5,784 nucleotides of DNA from assembly GCA_910586635.1 (NCBI GenBank), contig CAJUJA010000074.1, forward strand, positions 1-5,784, read 5' to 3'. The position numbers and the translations under genes are program-made. Shown here piece by piece: positions 1-4,466 of this stretch (positions are counted from its first letter, which is position 1; each line of letters starts with the position of its first letter). This stretch comes from an uncultured Bacilli bacterium. GTDB taxonomy: Bacteria > Bacillota_I > Bacilli_A > RF39 > UBA660. The notes below the pieces were generated by a model. That model was not told the DNA's origin and searched no databases. It saw only the letters and a program-made list of their open reading frames with translations.

Positions 1-44
1 CACATCAATTGTAACGCTACACATGAGATATATAGAAAATAAAC

Positions 45-77
45 TTGTACTTTATCTATCATAAATTTTATGATAAT
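45..77 (+). promoter_or_regulatory. Probable promoter of yebC
   Basis: A TTGTAC -35-like hexamer at 45-50 lies 18 bases before TATGAT at 69-74, a five-of-six match to the -10 consensus. GATAAT at 72-77 is an overlapping alternative -10 but would give a 21-base spacer. The -35 matches only the TTG half of its consensus, so the promoter assignment rests mainly on position, about 40 bases upstream of the chosen yebC start. The -10 lies within a palindrome at 57-75, which would suit regulation by a bound protein. Confidence 0.45.
57..75. repeat. Perfect 19-bp palindrome over the yebC promoter
   Basis: TATCATAAA at 57-65 and TTTATGATA at 67-75 are exact reverse complements around a single central T. 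The element covers the spacer and -10 region of the likely yebC promoter, which is a typical place for a repressor operator. It could fold as an 8-bp hairpin, but no U-tract follows it, so an intrinsic terminator for an upstream gene is less likely. The inverted repeat is seen directly; the operator role is inferred. Confidence 0.5.
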
Positions 78-102
78 ATAGGGAATGAAGAATATCATAT
101 AT

Positions 103-110
103 AAAGGAGG
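103..110 (+). promoter_or_regulatory. Ribosome binding site that fixes the yebC start
   Basis: AAAGGAGG ends seven bases before the ATG at 118. An in-frame ATG at 85 would add 11 residues, but this site would then lie inside the gene, and YebC proteins begin at the MxGHSKW motif. Confidence 0.88.
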
Positions 111-117
111 AGTAGAC

Positions 118-837
118 ATGAGTGGACATTCAAAATGGGCTACTATTCATAGAAAAAAGGGGTTAATAGATGCGGCACGTGGTAAAGTATTTCAAAAATT
201 AGCCAAAGAGATTTATGTGGCAGCAAAAAGTGGAACTCCTGATCCAGAACAAAATGCATCACTACGTATGGTAGTAGAAAAGGCAAAAGCTGCAAATATG
301 CCAAAAGATAATATTCAAAAAGCAATTGATAAAGCAAAAGGTGGCAGCGATGGAGAACACTATGATCAAATAAGATACGAAGGTTACGGACCAAGTGGAG
401 TTGCTATTATGGTAGATTGTTTGACTGATAATAAAAATAGAACAGCATCCTTTGTTCGTAGTGCTTTTACTAAAAGAGGTGGTAACTTAGGAACAGATGG
501 TTCCGTTAGTTATATGTTTGAAAGAAAAGGATCTATAGTCATTCCTAATACTTATAATGAAGAAGAAGTCATGTTAATAAGCCTAGATAATGGAGCTCTA
601 GATATAGAAAATGATGGAGAAAATTATAATATTACCACTACAGCGGACAGTATGTTGAAAGTAAAGGATGCTTTAGAAGAAGCTGGTATGAATACGTTTT
701 TGGAAAGTGAAGTCACATATTTACCTAATATGGAAGTAGAAGTAGATGAGGATCATAAGGAAAAAGTTTTAGGACTGATAGAGCAATTGGAAGACTTGGA
801 TGACGTCCAAAGTGTATACTTTAACATGAAAGATTAA
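118..837 (+). CDS. yebC: YebC/PmpR/TACO1-family regulatory or translation protein
   Basis: This 239-residue protein has the length and sequence of the YebC/PmpR family (TACO1 in mitochondria), which is cytoplasmic. Members were first described as DNA-binding regulators; other work on the family points to a role in translation, so the molecular job here is left open. Visible family signatures are GHSKW at 3-7, a helical basic N-terminal domain with MPKDNIQKAI at 61-70, YEGYGPSGVA at 87-96, TDNKNRT at 103-109, GGNLGTDGSVSYMFERKG at 121-138, and the terminal LEDLDDVQSVY at 224-234. The start at 118 is supported by the AAAGGAGG site and by the GHSKW motif. The GHSKW start resembles the form found beside ruv genes, while EIYVAAKSGTPDPE at 31-44 recalls the second (YeeI-like) paralog, so the subgroup is not certain. 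It is separated from the next gene by a terminator and is probably monocistronic. YebC commonly sits beside ruvC/ruvA/ruvB. Confidence 0.96.
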   Translation: MSGHSKWATIHRKKGLIDAARGKVFQKLAKEIYVAAKSGTPDPEQNASLRMVVEKAKAANMPKDNIQKAIDKAKGGSDGEHYDQIRYEGYGPSGVAIMVDCLTDNKNRTASFVRSAFTKRGGNLGTDGSVSYMFERKGSIVIPNTYNEEEVMLISLDNGALDIENDGENYNITTTADSMLKVKDALEEAGMNTFLESEVTYLPNMEVEVDEDHKEKVLGLIEQLEDLDDVQSVYFNMKD

Positions 838-866
838 AATATCTATTGTAGATATTTTTTTTCTTT
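836..866 (+). terminator. Intrinsic terminator of yebC
   Basis: AAATATCTA at 837-845 pairs exactly with TAGATATTT at 849-857 around a TTG loop, and the 3' side runs into an uninterrupted T-tract to 862, then CTTT. The left arm begins within the yebC stop codon. The stem is A/T-rich, as is usual in such genomes, so efficiency may be modest. Confidence 0.82.
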
Positions 867-874
867 GTTATAAT
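846..874 (+). promoter_or_regulatory. Probable promoter of the surface-protein gene
   Basis: A consensus TATAAT -10 at 869-874 lies 36 bases before the GTG start at 910. The hexamer at the right distance (17-base spacer) is TTGTAG at 846-851, a weak -35 that falls inside the loop and 3' arm of the yebC terminator. The -10 is convincing; the -35 is not. Terminator and promoter are therefore packed together, and the leader of the mRNA would be short, about 30 bases. Confidence 0.5.
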
Positions 875-896
875 AAATAATAGGATATATGATAAT

Positions 897-901
897 AGGA
901 G
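897..901 (+). promoter_or_regulatory. Ribosome binding site selecting a GTG start
   Basis: AGGAG at 897-901 lies eight bases before GTG at 910, an ideal distance. The upstream in-frame ATG at 889 has only an AGGA three bases away, too close to work well, and GTG at 901 overlaps the site itself. GTG at 910 is therefore preferred. Confidence 0.72.
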
Positions 902-909
902 TGAGAAAA

Positions 910-2298
910 GTGGGAAAACAAAAAAATACCATAAGAAATAAGAGAAAAATTAAAATTGCCAATTATCAAAACGACATTATAGATACAAAGGATGCCAAGA
1001 GAAGGATATCTAAAAGTTTTTCACGAGAGTTAAAATTTACAATAGTATCCATTTTTGTAGTTGCAATTGTTATGATTTCTAGTGCCTTTGCAATCTTTTC
1101 ATCTATTCAAAAATCGAATAAATATAATACTTTGACAGTTGGAACATTAAAGGTAGATTTTATTGATACGGAAGATGGAATGGGAAATATTATTAATCTA
1201 AACGGAGCATATCCAGAAAGTGATTCAGAAGGGTTAAAAGAATCTCCTTATTCTTTTAAAATTACGAATTCAGGAACTCTAAGAGCAAGTTATAAGATTA
1301 AAATATTAGATGATACAGATGTTATTAATGAGGATCAATGTGGAAATAATTTGCTTCCTAAAGAAAGAATTCGAGTAAGTATTAATGGAGAAAAACCATT
1401 TACTCTATCTGCAACAGAAAAAAGCGGTTATGAAATAAAAACAGGAGCCCTTGCATCGGGAAAAAGTGAAAGCTATGAAATAAGAATTTGGATTGATGAA
1501 AATAGTGGAAATGAAGTATTAGGAAAACACTATCATGGCAAAATAGTCGTAGAAAGTATTAATGCTAAAGAAGAAAGTAAAAATCCAAGTATTGTAAGTG
1601 CATATGCCTATAATGCTTCTACATGTGTAACAGGAGAAGAATCTTCATGTGTAGAAACAGCCTGTTATCAAGATCAAAGTGCAAATAGTTGTGCCAGTGG
1701 TACAATATTTAAATATAAAGTAAACGATGATGAAGTGAAATATTTTTATGTATTACATGATGATGGTTCTACCATTACATTACAACAAAGAGAAAATACA
1801 ACAGGGAATATAGCTTGGTATTCAGATGAGAATACTAATACAAAAGGACCAATAGGCGCCTTACAACAATTAGAAAATATGACAAATAACTGGTCTAATG
1901 TTACAGAGCAAAATTATTCTATGGGTACTACTGTATTTAAGGGAAATGCTTTTACAGGATGCTCAGAACAAGGATGTAGCAATAATACCTATACCATGGA
2001 TAGTAGGATTGCTAAAGCAAGGATGATTACTATGCAGGAAGCCTCATCAGTAGGATGTAATGTAGATCAAAACTCATGTCCGAAATGGATGTATAATTAT
2101 TTATCAGAATCTACTAACTATGGTGGTACTATAAATGATTCTGGAAATAAAAAGGGGTATTGGACCATGTCTGCATACCTTTCAGATTCATCTAGTCGTG
2201 TTTGGGGGATTTATACCCAAGCAAAGGCTTTTCCTACAAACTCTATAGATCTAGAGTTAGGTGCAAGAGCCGTTATAGTAATTAGTAAAAAGGTTTAA
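910..2298 (+). CDS. Exported surface protein: TasA/camelysin-like region plus lectin-like C-terminal region
   Basis: This is a 462-residue cell-envelope protein (469 if the ATG at 889 is used). Residues 1-43 are basic and presumably cytoplasmic. Residues 43-61 form one hydrophobic segment ending SSAFA, followed by IFSS and then NTLTVGTLKVDF at 73-84. That pattern matches SipW-processed TasA/camelysin leaders (AxA-x-F, then NTFTAGTL), so cleavage after residue 61 is plausible. Residues about 62-218 look TasA/camelysin-like, with YSFKITNSGTLRASYKI at 114-130. Residues about 231-462 carry four close cysteine pairs (239/247, 252/261, 351/356, 383/390), a GNIAW...KGPIGAL segment at 299-318, RMITMQEA at 371-378, KGYWTMSAYL at 415-424, and the ending ARAVIVISK. 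This resembles the FISUMP/C-type-lectin-like domains of gut Bacillota surface proteins. The ligand and any fibre-forming role are unknown. No SipW-type peptidase gene is in the window. The gene has its own promoter and terminator. Confidence 0.78.
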   Translation: MGKQKNTIRNKRKIKIANYQNDIIDTKDAKRRISKSFSRELKFTIVSIFVVAIVMISSAFAIFSSIQKSNKYNTLTVGTLKVDFIDTEDGMGNIINLNGAYPESDSEGLKESPYSFKITNSGTLRASYKIKILDDTDVINEDQCGNNLLPKERIRVSINGEKPFTLSATEKSGYEIKTGALASGKSESYEIRIWIDENSGNEVLGKHYHGKIVVESINAKEESKNPSIVSAYAYNASTCVTGEESSCVETACYQDQSANSCASGTIFKYKVNDDEVKYFYVLHDDGSTITLQQRENTTGNIAWYSDENTNTKGPIGALQQLENMTNNWSNVTEQNYSMGTTVFKGNAFTGCSEQGCSNNTYTMDSRIAKARMITMQEASSVGCNVDQNSCPKWMYNYLSESTNYGGTINDSGNKKGYWTMSAYLSDSSSRVWGIYTQAKAFPTNSIDLELGARAVIVISKKV

Positions 2299-2306
2299 AA
2301 TAATAA

Positions 2307-2355
2307 GAAGAATACAATCTGTAAAAATTTATAAGATTGTATTTTTTCTTTTTCT
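2307..2355 (+). terminator. Intrinsic terminator of the surface-protein gene
   Basis: AATACAATCT at 2311-2320 pairs perfectly with AGATTGTATT at 2334-2343 across a 13-base A/T loop. The 3' arm runs into TTTTCTTTTTCT. The stem can be extended by A-T and G-T pairs to about 2307. It lies nine bases after the stop codon and separates this gene from ruvA. Confidence 0.88.
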
Positions 2356-2368
2356 GTACAAATGTTTG
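2355..2368. promoter_or_regulatory. Candidate LexA (SOS) operator upstream of ruvA
   Basis: The 14-mer TGTACAAATGTTTG matches the Bacillus-type LexA box CGAACNNNNGTTCG at seven of its ten fixed positions, the differences being C1 to T, A3 to T and C13 to T. It overlaps the proposed -35 of the ruvA promoter, where a repressor would block transcription, and ruvAB belongs to the LexA regulon in Bacillus subtilis. An overlapping symmetric reading, TACAAA and TTTGTA at 2357-2370 around TG, would instead suit another regulator. The match is degenerate. Confidence 0.35.
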
Positions 2369-2383
2369 TATTAATGGTAAACT
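2355..2383 (+). promoter_or_regulatory. Probable ruvA operon promoter with extended -10
   Basis: TAAACT at 2378-2383 is preceded by TG at 2375-2376, giving a TGnTAnnnT extended -10. TGTACA at 2355-2360 lies 17 bases upstream as a four-of-six -35. The promoter starts just after the preceding terminator's T-tract, and the ruvA start is 22 bases downstream of the -10. A LexA-box-like sequence covers the -35. Each element is weak alone, but their arrangement between a terminator and the gene is sensible. Confidence 0.45.
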
Positions 2384-2390
2384 ATTAAGT

Positions 2391-2399
2391 AGGAGATGG
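2391..2399 (+). promoter_or_regulatory. Ribosome binding site of ruvA
   Basis: AGGAGATGG precedes the ATG at 2406; the AGGAG core ends ten bases upstream, slightly far but acceptable. It excludes a longer reading from 2337, which would begin inside the terminator hairpin and add an unrelated Phe-rich leader. Confidence 0.7.
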
Positions 2400-2405
2400 T
2401 TTCTT

Positions 2406-2960
2406 ATGTATGACTATTTAATTGGGACAGTAACTGAAATTAAATTTAATAGTATTGTTTTAGAAAATAATAAGATCGGATATCTGATATATGTTTCAAA
2501 TCCTTTTTCCTATCAAGAGGGTAATGAATATAAAATATATGTATATCAACAAATAAAGGAAGATGATAATAGCCTATTTGGGTTTCAAAATATAGAAGAA
2601 AAAGATTTATTCTTAAGATTAATTGCTGTTAAGGGTTTAGGGTGTAAAATGGCCCTTCCTATGTTTGCAACAGGATCGACATCTGGTATTATAGATGCTA
2701 TTGAACGTGAAAATATCTTATATTTAAAAAAGTTTCCCAAAATTGGAGATAAATTGGCTAGACAAATTATTTTGGACTTGAAAGGAAAATTAAATACTTT
2801 CGATAATAATATAAGTGATCATAGTCAAGAAGAACTAACCGAGGTATTAAAAGGACTAGGATATAAAGAAAAGGAGATAAAAGTAATCATAAATAAGGTA
2901 GATTCCTCTATAACAATAGAACAACAGGTAAAAGAAGCCTTAAAGCTATTACTTAAATAA
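2406..2960 (+). CDS. ruvA: Holliday junction branch-migration complex subunit RuvA
   Basis: This 184-residue protein is the DNA-binding subunit of RuvAB. It holds a Holliday junction as a tetramer and loads the RuvB motor rings during recombinational repair in the cytoplasm. Domain I (about 1-62) is an OB fold starting MYDYLIGTV, with the conserved KEDDNSLFGF at 51-60. Its E52-D53 pair corresponds to the acidic pin that separates strands. Domain II (about 63-130) has two helix-hairpin-helix motifs, VKGLGCKMA at 75-83 and FPKIGDKLARQIILDLKGKL at 110-129. Both deviate from the usual GVGPK and PGIGKKTA. After a short linker, domain III (about 138-184), which contacts RuvB, begins SQEELTEVLKGLGY. 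The start at 2406 fits the family N-terminus and the upstream AGGAG. It heads a tight operon with the next gene and ruvB, probably with SOS-type control. Length is a little under the typical 190-205. Confidence 0.96.
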   Translation: MYDYLIGTVTEIKFNSIVLENNKIGYLIYVSNPFSYQEGNEYKIYVYQQIKEDDNSLFGFQNIEEKDLFLRLIAVKGLGCKMALPMFATGSTSGIIDAIERENILYLKKFPKIGDKLARQIILDLKGKLNTFDNNISDHSQEELTEVLKGLGYKEKEIKVIINKVDSSITIEQQVKEALKLLLK

Positions 2961-2964
2961 AAAT

Positions 2965-3324
2965 ATGAGCAGTAATATCATAGATTTTAGTGAGGAAATC
3001 AAAAAAAGAGTGCTGGATACTGGTAAGGAAAAGTTTAATCAATCCTTGGCATGTGGAATTCAGTTAGGCTTTTCTATGCATGAATTTGAATCTCTAAATA
3101 ATAACTTGTATCAACTATATCAGTTTAAGGGTGAAATTACTCATTATATAGGAGATATGGATTTATTTATAACGAATGCTATCGTAGCTCAAATGGAATC
3201 ATCAAGCAGGGTGTTAAATCTAGAAGACATTCTAGATAGTATTTGGGATATTACTGTAAATAAAGATAAAACGATAGAGAAAGTAAAAGCAAAATATTTG
3301 GGAAAATTATATAAAAGCATGTAG
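2965..3324 (+). CDS. Unrecognised 119-residue protein encoded between ruvA and ruvB
   Basis: I do not recognise this protein. The gene lies four bases after the ruvA stop, and its TAG stop overlaps the ruvB ribosome binding site, so it is locked into the ruv operon. No Shine-Dalgarno sequence precedes the ATG (the upstream stretch is A/T only), suggesting translation by coupling to ruvA termination. The sequence looks soluble and mostly helical: no signal peptide and no membrane segment. It has an acidic-polar N-terminus (IIDFSEEIKKRVLD at 5-18), a middle portion with LNNNLYQLYQFKGEI at 44-58, and a lysine-rich end (KTIEKVKAKYLGKLYK, 102-117). It has one cysteine (C30) and no visible nuclease, ATPase or zinc motif. 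Codon use resembles its neighbours, so recent import is not evident. A role linked to RuvAB is an inference from position only. Confidence 0.82.
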   Translation: MSSNIIDFSEEIKKRVLDTGKEKFNQSLACGIQLGFSMHEFESLNNNLYQLYQFKGEITHYIGDMDLFITNAIVAQMESSSRVLNLEDILDSIWDITVNKDKTIEKVKAKYLGKLYKSM

Positions 3325-3330
3325 GAGGTG
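3323..3330 (+). promoter_or_regulatory. Ribosome binding site of ruvB, favouring the second of two ATGs
   Basis: AGGAGGTG starts within the stop codon of the upstream gene. Its AGGAGG core ends three bases before the ATG at 3332 and six before the adjacent ATG at 3335, so initiation at 3335 is better spaced. The two starts differ by one methionine. Confidence 0.8.
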
Positions 3331-3331
3331 T

Positions 3332-4345
3332 ATGATGTCTAATAAAGAGAGTATTTTAAGAAATGTGGAAGTAGAAGATGATGGGATTTTAGATAATTCT
3401 ATTAGACCAGAAATTTTAGAGGAATATATTGGACAAAAGGATGTAAAAGATAATGTGAAAGTATTTATAGAAGCAGCTAAAATAAGAAAAGAGGTCCTAG
3501 ATCATGTATTATTATATGGACCTCCAGGTTTGGGAAAAACAACCCTAGCTTATATTATTGCTAATGAAATGAATGCAAATATAAAAACGGCTAGCGGACC
3601 CAGTATTGAAAAATCTGGAGATTTAGCTGCTATCTTATCGACTCTAGAGCCAGGGGATGTATTATTTATCGATGAAATTCACAGGATGCCTAAATTTATA
3701 GAGGAAATTTTGTATCCTGCCATGGAAGACTTTACGTTAGATATTGTTGTAGGAGGAGATGGGAATAGTAGAAATATAAAAATAGATTTACCTCCATTTA
3801 CTTTAGTAGGGGCTACCACTAGGGCAGGGGATTTAACCTCACCATTAAGGGATCGTTTTGGAATTATTGCAAAATTACAATTCTATAACGAAGAAGAACT
3901 TACTCAAATTATTCAACGAACAGCAAGGGTTTTAAAAACAGATATAGAGGAAGAAGCAGCTAGAGAATTAGCACGACGAAGTAGAGGAACACCTCGTATT
4001 GCAAATAGACTTCTAAAAAGAGTAAGAGATTTTGCTATAGTAAAGAAGGAAGATATCATTAGTGAGGAGATTACTAAGCATGCATTGGACAGATTAAAAG
4101 TAGACAAGTTTGGATTGGATGATATTGATCATCAACTATTATTAACTATTATTCATAAATTTAATGGTGGTCCTGTTGGAGTGGATGCTATCAGTAGTAC
4201 TATCGGAGAAGAGGTCAATACGATTGAAGATGTTTATGAACCATATTTATTGCAACAAGGACTAATTAAAAGAACCAGCAGAGGAAGGGTTGTTACGGAA
4301 TTGGGGTATCAATCTTTAGGAATTGACTATCCAAAAAATACCTAA
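3332..4345 (+). CDS. ruvB: Holliday junction branch-migration ATPase RuvB
   Basis: RuvB is the AAA+ hexameric motor that pulls DNA through the RuvA-bound Holliday junction using ATP. The 337-residue product (336 from the better-spaced ATG at 3335) is full length. Residue numbers here are from 3332. Seen in order: RPEILEEYIGQ at 25-35 of the N-terminal AAA+ region; Walker A GPPGLGKT at 63-70; Walker B LFIDEIH at 111-117; the stretch GGDGNSRNIKIDLPPF at 141-156, where the RuvA-contacting hairpin lies in the family; sensor 1 GATTR at 160-164; PLRDRFG at 171-177 with the arginine finger; sensor 2 region RSRGTPRIANRLLKRVRDFA at 216-235; and a winged-helix domain from about 262 (GLDDIDHQLL) through KFNGGPVG at 276-283, TIEDVYEPYLLQ at 297-308 and GRVVT at 318-322. 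All catalytic residues are intact. It is the last gene of the ruv operon; its stop codon lies in the terminator stem. Confidence 0.98.
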   Translation: MMSNKESILRNVEVEDDGILDNSIRPEILEEYIGQKDVKDNVKVFIEAAKIRKEVLDHVLLYGPPGLGKTTLAYIIANEMNANIKTASGPSIEKSGDLAAILSTLEPGDVLFIDEIHRMPKFIEEILYPAMEDFTLDIVVGGDGNSRNIKIDLPPFTLVGATTRAGDLTSPLRDRFGIIAKLQFYNEEELTQIIQRTARVLKTDIEEEAARELARRSRGTPRIANRLLKRVRDFAIVKKEDIISEEITKHALDRLKVDKFGLDDIDHQLLLTIIHKFNGGPVGVDAISSTIGEEVNTIEDVYEPYLLQQGLIKRTSRGRVVTELGYQSLGIDYPKNT

Positions 4346-4362
4346 CTTAATTAGGTATTTTA
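4335..4362 (+). terminator. Probable terminator of the ruv operon
   Basis: AAATACCTAA at 4336-4345 is an exact reverse complement of TTAGGTATTT at 4351-4360, separated by a five-base loop. The 5' arm includes the last ruvB codons and its stop. The following T-tract is short (TTTTAT), so termination may be incomplete and partial read-through into queA is possible. The A-run at 4333-4338 would give the hairpin a T-tract on the other strand too. Confidence 0.68.
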
Positions 4363-4368
4363 TGATGA

Positions 4369-4397
4369 TTGAGGAGTTTGACAGAATATGATATAAT
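4369..4397 (+). promoter_or_regulatory. Strong extended -10 promoter of queA
   Basis: TATAAT at 4392-4397 is a perfect -10 with the extended TG at 4389-4390. TTGAGG at 4369-4374, four of six, lies 17 bases upstream as the -35. A perfect TTGACA at 4378-4383 is only eight bases from this -10, so it cannot pair with it as a sigma-A promoter. The transcript leader would be about 60 bases. Confidence 0.72.
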
Positions 4398-4412
4398 ACT
4401 AAAGGATTTTAC

Positions 4413-4430
4413 TACTAGAGCAATACTAGA
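4413..4430. repeat. Short direct repeat TACTAGA in the queA leader
   Basis: TACTAGA occurs at 4413-4419 and again at 4424-4430, eleven bases apart, about one helical turn. Each copy contains the small palindrome CTAG. It lies between the promoter and the ribosome binding site. It may be a tandem protein-binding site or chance; nothing else supports a function. Confidence 0.3.
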
Positions 4431-4466
4431 TAAATAAAAGAATATGCATTAAAAGAGGAATATAAT

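Noticed and set aside
143..394. Minus-strand open frame of 83 codons inside yebC
   Set aside because: It lies antisense to a well-conserved gene, has a Leu/His/Phe-rich composition typical of a shadow frame, and lacks a ribosome binding site.
2190..2298. Diversity-generating retroelement variable region at the lectin-like C-terminus
   Set aside because: C-type-lectin-like ends are typical retroelement targets, but the codons here are not enriched in AAY, and there is no reverse transcriptase or template repeat in the window.
2337..2405. Longer RuvA beginning at ATG 2337
   Set aside because: The extra 23 residues come from terminator T-tract and promoter sequence and do not resemble any RuvA N-terminus; ATG 2406 has the ribosome binding site.
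2965..3324. The orphan gene as a RuvC or RecU resolvase
   Set aside because: It is too short and shows no acidic catalytic pattern of RuvC or RecU; position alone does not justify the name.
3913..4107. Minus-strand open frame of 64 codons inside ruvB
   Set aside because: It is fully antisense to the conserved sensor-2 region of ruvB; its openness is explained by the codon pattern of ruvB.
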